From: Gracilaria gracilis
Taxonomy: Eukaryota > Rhodophyta > Florideophyceae > Gracilariales > Gracilariaceae
DNA: 64,000 bases
Direction of reading: 5' to 3'
NCBI GenBank assembly: GCA_030374805.1
Contig: JARGSG010000006.1
Coordinates: forward strand, 62,001 to 126,000
The position numbers and the translations under genes are program-made. Shown here in pieces: positions 11,800 to 20,877 of the stretch. Below the pieces are notes generated by a model. That model made no database searches and was not told where the DNA came from. It worked only from the letters and a program-made list of their open reading frames with translations. The first letter of the stretch is position 1; every line of letters begins with the position of its first letter.

Positions 11800-11973
11800 G
11801 CAAATCACTGGACGGCGCTGTGGCTGTACATCAGAAGGCCCGCTCGGTTTGTTTTGGCAAGTGCGGTGGGTGAGAAGTGCCAGTACGTCGGTGCGTATAC
11901 TTCAAATTCGGTTTAGGAGTAAATCTGTTTGCCACTTAGTTGAAAGTTTCCTGTTGCCCACATTTGGAACTTT

Positions 11974-11998
11974 GGATAGGGTCCCGCTTACCCTATCC
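11974..11998. repeat. Inverted repeat (hairpin)
   Basis: GGATAGGGT (11974-11982), a 7-nt loop, then ACCCTATCC (11990-11998). The flanking CTTT (left) and AAAG (right, with a short insert) continue the symmetry. Confidence 0.5.
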
Positions 11999-12837
11999 AG
12001 AGTCCCAAAGAAAGGCAACAAGAGCGTGTACGTGCCGCCATCTGATTTGCGCAGCAGTTAGAAGTTTGGAACGATAGGAATTTTCGGATTCTCCCAGTGA
12101 AGAGGGCCTAAAGTTACGAATCATCTTCATTATTGGTGGAATTCAGTTTGCCAAGCTGTTCAATGTGTTCCTCTGTACTTGTAATACTACCTGTACGCGT
12201 ACGCAACGTTTCGACGTTGTACCTCTTGTACACGCACACACATTGTCGCTGTTTCACTCGTTATTCGTGAAATAGTTGCATATCTGGTCTTGTTGTCAGG
12301 CGTGGCATCGTCATCAGTTTTCTTTCGCTGTGATGCACAAGGGCTGCGCATGTTCGAGACGTGACTTTTGCTCAATCCGAACCAGTGCCTCTTCCTCACA
12401 ACTATACGGACTAATGACGATCGCCAAAAATTAAGTTGGCTCCATCATGATGCCAAGTTAGTGTTTCATAGATAGAACGGAGATGGCCTATGGTACGACG
12501 CACACGTAAGATTGCGAACCACCGGCCACGTTATAAACTACTGTGCGAACACCTTCTTACGACGCAAACAGTTATGAACACATTGTTATGCCTCATGCCG
12601 GTAGAAAATTTACACGGATTGCTGCAAGGTACATTGGAGTATTTTATCATAGCACCATGATTGCAATGGCCATGTAATGGAAGCCCAGCTTCTTCGCCAT
12701 TCCCATTGATGCACCCTGAGCAAGCTCGTCAACCGCCGTCTCGAACCTCCCCGTTATCTCCGAAGCCCCCAACCTTTCATATACCAATGTGGCCCCCTAG
12801 TCCATCAAGCGTCCTTTGAACGTCCGCCGTCTCCCAA
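11999..12837. other. Intergenic, no gene recognised
   Basis: About 840 bases. The last 100 bases are pyrimidine-rich upstream sequence of the Cys-rich secreted gene. Nothing else is recognised. Confidence 0.35.
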
Positions 12838-13293
12838 ATGCTGCTTTTAGTTCTCCCCGTTGCCCTACTACTTCCGCTTTCCTCTTCCTACAGCATCATG
12901 TGCACCGACAACTACGGCTGTCTTCTCGAAGACGGCACAAGACTCGGCTGCGTAGGAATCGAGCCGAACACCGGTACTCATATTCTCATTGCTCAACAGC
13001 AACCGGATGGACAGTATTACGTTACGTCCGACATTTCCCTTACGCGTCAGCAACCTACACCAACCCCCAATCCATATCTTCGCCCGCTCCTTCCCTGGAC
13101 CGAAGCACCGGAGACAGTCGCCTCTGCTCCCTTGGTTGACAACGTTATGTTGGTGAGGAACAACTCGCCGAAGGGCATTCGCTGCTCGCCGTTCTCATTG
13201 AAGGGAAGGCCTTTTGGACAATGTTGCTGCCCATGTCCATACTTTCACAAAGGATGTTGGGCTACCAAATGTGATTCAGCGTGTAAGAAGTGA
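12838..13293 (+). CDS. Small secreted Cys-rich protein, CCC-x-CPYF family (member 1)
   Basis: A 151-residue protein with a strong signal peptide (about residues 1-19). It shares two blocks with the product of 16325-16816. The N-terminal block is M-x-CT-x2-GCLLEDG[TS]-x-L-x-C-x-G and the C-terminal block is FG-x-CCC-x-CPYF-x3-C-x-AT-x-C-x3-C-x-K. A variable Pro/Thr/Ser-rich middle joins them. At least eleven cysteines in a small exported protein suggest a disulphide-stabilised extracellular module. I recognise no known family and assign no function. The gene is intronless and complete. Confidence 0.75.
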   Translation: MLLLVLPVALLLPLSSSYSIMCTDNYGCLLEDGTRLGCVGIEPNTGTHILIAQQQPDGQYYVTSDISLTRQQPTPTPNPYLRPLLPWTEAPETVASAPLVDNVMLVRNNSPKGIRCSPFSLKGRPFGQCCCPCPYFHKGCWATKCDSACKK

Positions 13294-14086
13294 GGCAACA
13301 AAGTGTCTCAGCAGTTACGGTTGTGCTTCATTCACCGAGGCCTTCAGTACAATTTGTTCGTTGGCCATTTAGTTGTAGAGGTATATGATCTACTTTGGTT
13401 TATCTATATAAAATGCTGCTATGATCGATTGGCACTTGCTCTCGTATCGGAAACATGATCAGGATACACGTGCAAGAAAAGGAATCGGTCGTCACTACTC
13501 TGTTCAGCACATAATATAACAAAGGTGAGTGATATTGAGGAGAGAAAAGAAATAAAGAACCTTCAGGTTCTACCTTGAAGCCAGAAGTAGTCCTTTTGAC
13601 CCCTTCTCTAATTAGGGACACGTTCGTTGATGACATATAGGGAAATGATATCGGGATGCTCTCTCACTTTGTATGCTAATGCATATTGAACACGACCGCG
13701 ATTGCAGCAGGCCAGCATTCGTCGTCATGATTTTGGGAGTGTAGACGAGGTTAGAAGCCAGATATTAGAGCATCATGGCACAGATCTATGTGGGATATAC
13801 GCCGAATTTGCACCCTCTTGGATCTCATTTATTTGGGAAGAAGCTGGTGTGTGACTGTAGACCAGGTGTTCTGAATGATGTGGACCACTAACTTCTCAGA
13901 TATCCCAAGAGATCGATTTCAAGGCGCTTGTGTCTAGCTCCTAGTCGAGAACGCCAGGAAAAATCCGTTTCAAGTATTGTCAGAAAATGGCCCGTTAGAG
14001 TGTTGGCCTTTCTTGTGAGAGAGCGTTTCTCTGAGCAGAAACGCCCTGCACCAAGTTCTAATTAAGCTAGTGCACCCATAAAGAGA

Positions 14087-14109
14087 AAGAGAGAGAGAGA
14101 GAGAGAGAG
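14087..14109. repeat. (GA)n microsatellite
   Basis: An uninterrupted AG dinucleotide run of about 23 nt in intergenic sequence. Confidence 0.9.
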
Positions 14110-16198
14110 CATCATGTAGTCGGGCTTGGAAGACAGTACAGGCAATGGGAGCCACAACCAGCTACATCTCTCTCGGTAGCAATGAAAGCCCTCTTAACAT
14201 TCTAGCCCGTCTTTTGCGTAGCTGATAGCAAAATCATACCGGTCGGAGGAAGGCCTGCTGAAACCAGAAGCGTTTATCATGGCCATCGTCGATTTCTATT
14301 TCATATTCGGTCGCAGTTGGGCAACTTGTTTCTTGCCCAGTGCGGTGCACAGCTCGACTTGTCACTGACTTTCTCGCTATTTGCCAATCGTTACAGGGTA
14401 ACATCCGGAAGCCATTCGCCGTCGTACTGAATCTCTACCGACACTTTTTTCATTATCAAATCAACTGGTTGCTCAATCAATGCCTTGTACCGCAGAACGA
14501 ACGAATGGTCCAAAACTGGCCTCAACTATCAATACACACGCAATTGGAAGTCTCGATTGACTTCTCCGATGCCCGTGCTGTCTTGCAGAGCAAGGGAAAA
14601 AGGCAAATATACACTTTCGACTTTCTAGTTGTCCATAGTGAGGTAACGACAGTGAGGCAAGTAGTTTAGCTTTTCTTGCTCCAAGTACTGATGGGTCATG
14701 TTCCATAAGTAGACTCAGTCGGCCCCTTGTAAAAATGAGAAGGTTCCTCTATGTGAGCCTGCAGGTTAATAACCAGAAACACATGTTTTCCTGTATACCT
14801 GTCGATTTAACCCGAAGCTACACGACTTGGCTTAACGACTTATCAGATCAAAAAGGGTGACAAAGTATAGATATCAGAAGACATTAGCTTTGATGGGTCT
14901 TGGCATTTCTGAAGATAGAGAGTTGCACTGTCATAGTTTCAGGATAAGGAACCATGGGCCAGAGTTGAGAAGAAATGGTACACCGATTCGGACTGTTGAA
15001 TGCTGACACACATGGAACAATCCTTTCCTGAAGTTTGAAGGATAGCCAGCTTCTGCGGTTCCAAAAAAATCTATGAGGACAATGTTCCTACTGTGACTTC
15101 AACGTAAGAAGGGGGAAGGTTTCGAGCACGTCTTGCCGAACTGTTTTGGTTGACACCGTCTCCGAGACGGGTTGGCCAGATCCATCAGTGCTTATCTCTT
15201 CATGAAGAACTTTCATGGATGAGGAGCAGTGAAACCATGACTCAATTACAAGAAAAGGTTGTTGAACAAGCACGCTCTTTGTTTCATGACAAGTGGTTCA
15301 TACCCTCTCGTCACTCCCGAAAAGAAAAGAGAAGACCTAGTTGGTGTTAAAGCCAAAGTACAGGTTTAATCAATCGGCGTTTGATGATATGAACATCTTG
15401 AAACCTAATGCTTCCTTGGTGTTATAATAACTGCAGTAGCTGAACTTCACGTGACTACAGCATAACTTTTGTAGTTGGCGGCTAAGTTGACTACTTCCAA
15501 GGAAGCGATATAAAGTTTAGGTGGTTGCGGGTCGTTGGTAACCTTAAACGCTACGCGATGCAAGGAATAGATGTTTGCGCTCACAATAAAGAACAACATT
15601 AACCGCGTTGGATGTCACCTGTTCACGCTTTGATCACTTCGAAGTTCGAACTAGGGCGTGCAAGTGAGTCCCCACGTCATTGTCGTGGCGATGTAACCGT
15701 TATCACACAGCACGCGCGTGGAAGGACAGATTTCCAAAATCCGGACGTACATAAACATTTCGTACATGACTGATAGCTCACCACGATTAAAACTTAACCC
15801 TCGTATCACATGTGATAAGACCTTAGCTATGATACCGTGGCTTTGCCCTTTCTGGGGTGCGAAGGCGAACTGAGCCTGTGCTAGTCCATGCAAGGCAAAG
15901 AAACGTTTCCTTACTTGGGGCGCTACGTTAAACTGCGCGACGAGTCGTTGCTGATAGATTGAAACACGCCCTCTTCACGGAGCCCAATTCCTTTATGACA
16001 AGTAAAGTTACACCACTGTACATAGTATAGGCAGATATCTATGGCTAGCCCTCTTAGCCTCTGTGCTTCATCGACAACTGCAAAGCAGACAAGACCTCCA
16101 ACATGCAGAAACCACTGGACCATCTCGCTTCCTGGCATGCATGGCTGCCTTGCGCCTTCTCCCCTCCTTACACCGAACCACTCTTGTTCTTCGTCCAG

Positions 16199-16207
16199 TA
16201 TATAATA
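16199..16207 (+). promoter_or_regulatory. TATA-like box of Cys-rich secreted gene
   Basis: TATATAATA lies 118-126 nt before the ATG at 16325. Placement fits a core promoter with a short 5' leader. Confidence 0.4.
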
Positions 16208-16324
16208 GGGCCCAGCGGGCGACTTTTTTAATGTTCTTGTGGTTCGCGCCCGATCTTGGACAAAGTGAAGTCCGCTGTCGGAGAAACAGTTTGTTGTGTT
16301 TACCAACATCCAAAGCTTTGCACC

Positions 16325-16816
16325 ATGTTGTTCTCTCTCGTATTCATTTCAGTGCTCCTCCATCTGAGCACCGGCTCCATGATCTTCTGCACTGAGAAAG
16401 GCGGCTGCCTGCTGGAAGACGGCTCTCAACTGACGTGCACCGGCTTGCCGCAGAAGGCGGGCACTCAGATTCTCAGCGCCGAAGAGTCGGACGGCAAGTT
16501 TGTGGCCACATCCGAGGTGACGTTGACGTCCGAAGCGCGCGCATCCAGCGGGGGCGTTGCGCGCATGGGTGCCGTGGCGCCTGCTCCGCTGGGTGCCACG
16601 GCGCCAGTGGCAGCAATATCGCTCACGTCGCCAAACACGGCCACATTGGGGCTGGGCGGTTCGAGGGGTAGACTGCTGCTGGAGACGAGCACTTTCTCGT
16701 TTAACATCGTGTGCTTGCGCTCTATTTCGGCGCCTTTTGGAATGTGTTGTTGCGCTTGTCCGTACTTTCAGAACTGGTGCCGGGCCACCAATTGCCATCC
16801 CACTTGCGGCAAGTGA
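16325..16816 (+). CDS. Small secreted Cys-rich protein, CCC-x-CPYF family (member 2)
   Basis: A 163-residue paralogue of the 12838-13293 product, on the same strand about 3 kb away. I use the ATG at 16325, which opens directly into the signal peptide (MLFSLVFISVLLHLSTGS). An upstream in-frame ATG at 16256 would put 23 hydrophilic residues before it. The N-terminal block reads CTEKGGCLLEDGSQLTC and the C-terminal block reads FGMCCCACPYFQNWC followed by ATNC and the end CGK. The middle is Ala/Pro/Ser-rich and GC-richer than in member 1, so the two have diverged outside the Cys blocks. AATAAA at 16861-16866 could serve as a polyadenylation signal. Function unknown. Confidence 0.75.
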   Translation: MLFSLVFISVLLHLSTGSMIFCTEKGGCLLEDGSQLTCTGLPQKAGTQILSAEESDGKFVATSEVTLTSEARASSGGVARMGAVAPAPLGATAPVAAISLTSPNTATLGLGGSRGRLLLETSTFSFNIVCLRSISAPFGMCCCACPYFQNWCRATNCHPTCGK

Positions 16817-17430
16817 GGAATGGGGCTCGCTCCACTTGGTCGCACGCATAGTTGCTGCTGAATAAAAAGGTGCGTGCTGAATTGCTTTTCGTTGCTGATA
16901 CATGAGGTTTGGTTCACATTGTTGCAAGCGAAAGCAAGCGTGTTGACAACAAAAGTAGAGTGGCATCATATGTATCAGAGGTACAGCCGTGGGCACGGCG
17001 TCACAAAGCAAAGCAATGATTGACATGGGTGTTGCACGAGTGTTAAGTTACTGCAGCAGGCATGGCATTGGAATGAGCCATGCATCTGAAGATGAAGTTG
17101 AGCGGAGCGCGCCAAGTGAGAGCTTGAGGTGGTTCGCATATGTGGAGCAGTTACGAACTGGTAAGTTTACTTGGGCGCAACATGTTGAAAGCAACAAGTT
17201 ATGCACTATGATAGCACTTGTTAATGTTGAGAGGGCGAGGGTGAAGCTAAGGTTGGCTCGGGCGTTTATAATACAGGGTAACTTTATACGCTTGATGGTT
17301 ATTGGTTCGGCAGCGGTGGTGGTAAGGTAAAGTGACATGAAATGAAGTTAAAATGGATGGCTCAACTTGCAGCTGAGCTGCAACGCGCGAGTGGAGGCGG
17401 CACGCGCGCCGTGCGGCACGCACACGCAGC
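16817..17430. other. Intergenic, no gene recognised
   Basis: About 610 bases from the Cys-rich gene to the hAT-like insertion. The + frame at 16989-17330 has no recognisable features. Confidence 0.35.
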
Positions 17431-18241
17431 ATCAGCACTAGGGGTTGATCCGGACGAATAATATTTGCGGACATTCTATGCTGATAAGGATGCTAGACGG
17501 ATACTGACAAAATAAACGCGAAATAACGTCGGATATAATTGGTTACGCTAGAACGAGGAAGTATTACGAACAAATACAAATAAAGTTTTTTACAACTCCA
17601 ACGGAGAAAAGCAAACCAAATACTCAAAGATTTCTAAATAAACGGTTTCAAACAAAAACTAGATCCAAGATGAACGGATTGGATTTTGCCATATATAAAA
17701 CGGTAACTAAATATTAGTACTTTTTTACTACTATACTGTACGCAAAAATACATTTTTGTCGCGCTTTTTTCATAAGAATACTTTATAATCGATTTCTTAC
17801 CTTTTCTTAACGCTTTTGTGCTGTGCTGGACGTATAGCTTTAGATTCCTTCTGTAGGATTCTAATCGAAGCTCTTTCCAAGCAACTATAACGAGAACAAT
17901 GGTGTTCTGACGACAGAAACTTTTCGTCGATCGGATTTTTCATCTCTAGACAAGTACAGCAATTACATTGCATTCGGAAAAAATCGGTGTGAATTTTTTC
18001 TTTATTGGATACAAACAGAAGATTTATACGATACGTCTACTGACATCAAACACGGATATTTAAATCGTTTTAGAGTTAAAGAAACGGTTTATGAAGTACG
18101 GGAAATGGCTTTCTTGCTTTCGAGTTATAGTTTGTAGAAAATGCAATTAAGGATTTTCGGTATCGTGTTGGACAGGTTTGGACAGGTTTGCAACGGAGGC
18201 TACCGAACGGATAGCCGTCCGGATACACCCCTAATCAGCAC
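17431..18241. mobile_element. Non-autonomous hAT-like DNA transposon with 8-bp target duplication
   Basis: An AT-rich block (17439-18233, 795 bp) with terminal inverted repeats. The left end is TAGGGGTTGATCCGGACG and the right end, on the complement, is TAGGGGTGTATCCGGACG (16 of 18 identical). It is flanked by the identical 8-bp duplication ATCAGCAC at 17431-17438 and 18234-18241. An 8-bp duplication and ends of the form [CT]AGGGGT are the hallmarks of hAT elements. No transposase frame is present, so it would depend on a partner element. The intact duplication suggests a fairly recent insertion. Its right end marks a sharp step into GC-rich DNA. Confidence 0.85.
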
Positions 18242-18834
18242 ATGGAAGCGGTGGCAAGCGTTGGTTCGCCAACCACGTGTGCGCGCATGCCACGTACGAC
18301 AGCGCGCGCGCGCCGCGCCGTATCGAATTACAGTACAGCGCCGCCGCTGCGCGCCGCACTGTGCACTGCACTGCTGCGCCGCCGCTGCGCTGGCTGCGCA
18401 CGCCGCCACCGCGCGGCTGTGCACGTGCGCGCTGGCGGCGGCCAACGCGTGCACGGCGCCAACGCGTGCGCCAACGCGCGCCACGGCGCCCACGCGCGCG
18501 GCGAGCAATGCGCAAGCGGCGGCGGCGCGGCGCCGAAGCTGAGGCGCACGGCTGAGGGTGAGAGAGGCGGCGGGGGGGGGGCGGGGGATGGGAGCGCGTG
18601 AAGAAAGAGGCTGCGCGGTGGCAATTGCTCCCCCTGCGCACGCGCGTTGGCGGCGCGTATGAGAAAAGGGGCGTGTGGGCGCTGTGTAAATGGCGCGCTG
18701 CCGAGTTGACGGAGCGCCGTGCGCCGTGGAGGAGCCAACACACGCACAACGACGCCGACGTCTGCTCACACAGTGCGCGTGAATCTGCGCCTTCAAAAAG
18801 GCGGCGCTCGCTCGCCGGCGCCGCCGTCGCCGCC

Positions 18835-18882
18835 GTGGCCGCCGTCACCGTCACCGTCGTGGCCGCCGTCACCGTCACCGTC
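18835..18882. repeat. 24-bp tandem repeat, 2 copies
   Basis: Two identical head-to-tail 24-bp units, each made of a GTGGCC-GCC start and GTCACC-GTCACC-GTC. More degenerate GTCGCC units flank them. Confidence 0.8.
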
Positions 18883-18964
18883 GCTGTCGCCGCTGCGCTT
18901 GTTTCCCCGCTGCTCTGCCATCCGTTCTTCCGTTGCAGGCCGCATAGATAGCACAGCCAATACA

Positions 18965-18965
<1 letters not shown>

Positions 18966-19004
<39 letters not shown>
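18966..19004. repeat. (CA)n microsatellite in 5' leader region
   Basis: About 19 uninterrupted CA units ending 26 bases before the ATG at 19031, so probably within the transcript leader or core promoter. Confidence 0.95.
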
Positions 19005-19006
<2 letters not shown>

Positions 19007-19030
19007 GTGGTATCCGTTGTGGGCGCCGCC

Positions 19031-19585
19031 ATGAACACGCGAACGGTCGTGCTGGCCGTGCTCACGCTGGCGTGGCTACGCGCGCCGGCGAGCGCATGTC
19101 TGTCGCCGCAGATCAAGGACGCCATGGTGCGCCACACGGCGCAGGTGGCGCTGCAGTTCGGCGTGCCGCCCGAGCAGGCGCAGTGCGTGAGCGCGTCGGG
19201 CGCGCGCTTCGAGCACCAGATGATGCACGCGGACGGCGAGCACAAGATGTGCTACAACCACGCGCGCTTCGCGGCGTACATGAGCCGCGCGTTGCTACAG
19301 TGTCTGCAGCTGCAGCCGCCGCGCGCGGTGAGCGTGCGCGCAGGCGGCGCTGTGGCCACGCCGCACGCAAGCGCGCAGAGCGGCTGCGAGTCGGGCGGCC
19401 ACTCCTGCTGCATCCTGGTGCATATTGACGGCGAGACCGATTGTTTCAACACCATGTGTCCGAGCGGTAATGGCTTTTGTGATAAACCCGACCTCAGGGC
19501 GCACGCTGTGCGCGCTAACAGCGCTGGCGGCGTGTGGCGCACGCTCACGTCGGCGCTGCCATGGTTCACCACGCCGCGGCCGTGA
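19031..19585 (+). CDS. Secreted Cys-containing protein of unknown family
   Basis: A 184-residue protein. The ATG at 19031 begins a clear signal peptide (about residues 1-22, ending APASA before CLSP). The upstream open frame has no support and is interrupted by the CA repeat region. The mature protein has an N-terminal helical part with spaced cysteines (IKDAMVRHTAQVALQFG, then MCYNHARFAAYMSRALLQC). The Cys-rich C-terminal part reads CESGGHSCCILV, then ETDCFNTMCPSGNGFCDKP. Its secretion and cysteine content recall the other small secreted proteins of the window, but it lacks the CCC-x-CPYF signature. I recognise no family. GC content is far higher than in the two CCC-x-CPYF genes. Confidence 0.65.
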   Translation: MNTRTVVLAVLTLAWLRAPASACLSPQIKDAMVRHTAQVALQFGVPPEQAQCVSASGARFEHQMMHADGEHKMCYNHARFAAYMSRALLQCLQLQPPRAVSVRAGGAVATPHASAQSGCESGGHSCCILVHIDGETDCFNTMCPSGNGFCDKPDLRAHAVRANSAGGVWRTLTSALPWFTTPRP

Positions 19586-19800
19586 ACAGCTACGTCATCA
19601 TCAGCCTCTGTACCATAACTTGGCTCTTCCCATTCCAACTCCATTTCTCTCGTGAACATACTAAAAATCTTGGCAATCATTTTCTCGCAAAACAAGACAA
19701 GCACAGCAACAGCAAACACAAATGCAATCAAAGCGAGCGCAGCTTTTTACTAGATACATGCTCTCCTCTAGAAAGGCGCCACAGCCAAAAAAAAAAGCGA

Positions 19801-20405
19801 TCACAACTGGCCAGACGCGGCGACCTTCACCTCCTTTGAGGTGGCGCCCGACGGGCTGCCAAACTGCTCGATGGCCTTGACCACGTTGTAGCCCTCGACG
19901 ACCTTGCCGAACACCACGTGCTTGCCGTCCAGCCACGTGGTCTTGGCCGTGCAGATGAAGAACTGCGAGCCGTTAGTGTCGCGACCGGCGTTGGCCATGG
20001 ACAGAATGCCGGCGCCCTCGTGCTTGAGGATGAAGTTCTCGTCCTTGAACTTGTGGCCGTAGATGGACTTGCCGCCCGTGCCGTTGTGGTTGGTAAAGTC
20101 GCCGCCCTGGCACATGAAGTTGGGGATCACGCGGTGGACTAGCGCGCGCAGCAACGCACGCGTCACAACCAACACAGAAGAAAAGAAAATCAACGGCTCA
20201 GTTAGATCGATGGGTGCTGCGGAGCGCGGCGCAAGCAGCGGCACGTACAGATGGAGTTTTGGAAGCCAAAGCCCTTCTCGCCGGTACACAGCGCGCGGAA
20301 GTTCTCCGCCGTGTCGGGCACCACGTCGGCGCGCAGCTCCATCACGATGCGCCCGGCAGCCTGGCCGCCGATTTCCATATCGAAGAACACCTTGGGGTTC
20401 GCCAT
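19801..20405 (-). CDS. Cyclophilin (peptidyl-prolyl cis-trans isomerase), two exons
   Basis: A single-domain cyclophilin of 164 residues after splicing. Exon 1 is 20405-20249 ([14 protein letters not shown] to [11 protein letters not shown] plus the first base of a Phe codon). The intron is 20248-20139 (110 nt, GTACGT...CTAG). Exon 2 is 20138-19801, resuming [15 protein letters not shown]. The splice follows from the family alignment, because the unspliced frame breaks the invariant FHR. Active-site features are present: Arg of [30 protein letters not shown] with the Trp and His, and the end ASGQL. The length equals that of cytosolic cyclophilin A, so a cytosolic folding role is likely. The ATG at 20405 gives the family start MANPKVFFD. 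Four 48-bp repeats carrying CACGTG motifs lie 281-472 bp upstream. Confidence 0.95.
20139..20248 (-). other. Spliceosomal intron in cyclophilin gene
   Basis: 110 nt, GT-AG, phase 1. It interrupts the Phe codon of the conserved FHR motif. Confidence 0.9.
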
Positions 20406-20685
20406 GGTTGAGCACGAAGCGACAAACAACAACAAAAAACCGAGCGGAAAGCGACTGCGAGCGCGGTAATAAGATACCACCGGCGAAAGGGAAGGGGGGG
20501 AAAAAGTGTGTGAGGATCAACGCGCCGGCCACCGAGTCGTTTTTAAAAGCTGCGCCCGATCGGATCGGATCATGCGCCGGGTGGAAAGGTCTGGAATATG
20601 TGGAATGCGGCCAATCACTCGCCGTGAAAAAGGCGCTTTTTTTACTTATTGTGTAATGAGTGTTCATGCTTGGAAGCAGTGCGTG

Positions 20686-20877
20686 CGCCACGTGGCCAGC
20701 GCGATAGCCCGGACACGTGGTACCCGAGTGGAGCGCCACGTGGCCAGCGCGATAGCCCGGACACGTGGTACCCGAGTGGAGCGCCACGTGGCCAGCGCGA
20801 TAGCCCGGACACGTGGTACCCGAGTGGAGCTCCACGTGGCCAGCGCGCTAGCCCAGACACGTGGTACCCGAGTCGCG
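20686..20877. repeat. 48-bp tandem repeat, 4 copies, each with two CACGTG (G-box) motifs
   Basis: Four head-to-tail 48-bp units start at 20686, 20734, 20782 and 20830. The first three are near-identical and the fourth differs at several positions. Each unit carries GCCACGTGG or TCCACGTGG and, about 26 bp on, ACACGTGG, so the array presents eight CACGTG cores. It sits upstream of the cyclophilin start. Its last copy runs into the 3' end of the neighbouring gene and supplies that gene's final codons and stop (20848-20850). CACGTG is a classical bHLH/bZIP binding core; a regulatory role here is inference. Confidence 0.92.

Larger units (their letters stand above)
13294..16324. other. Intergenic, no gene recognised
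   Basis: About 3.0 kb between the two CCC-x-CPYF genes. It contains a (GA)n tract at 14087-14109 and, near the right end, a TATATAATA motif at 16199-16207, about 120 nt before the next ATG. Frames such as 14340-14669 (+) and 15651-15893 (-) show no domain. Confidence 0.35.
18242..19030. other. GC-rich upstream region with short tandem repeats
   Basis: Very GC-rich with many overlapping open frames on both strands, none with a recognisable domain; these are composition artefacts. It contains two perfect 24-bp units at 18835-18882 and a CA run just before the next gene. Confidence 0.4.

Noticed and set aside
18141-18960. Several overlapping frames in GC-rich DNA
   Set aside because: Frames open on all strands at once, as expected of sequence with few A/T stop codons; no conserved features.
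20686-20877. CRISPR array
   Set aside because: The 48-bp units are contiguous with no unique spacers, and the setting is eukaryotic.
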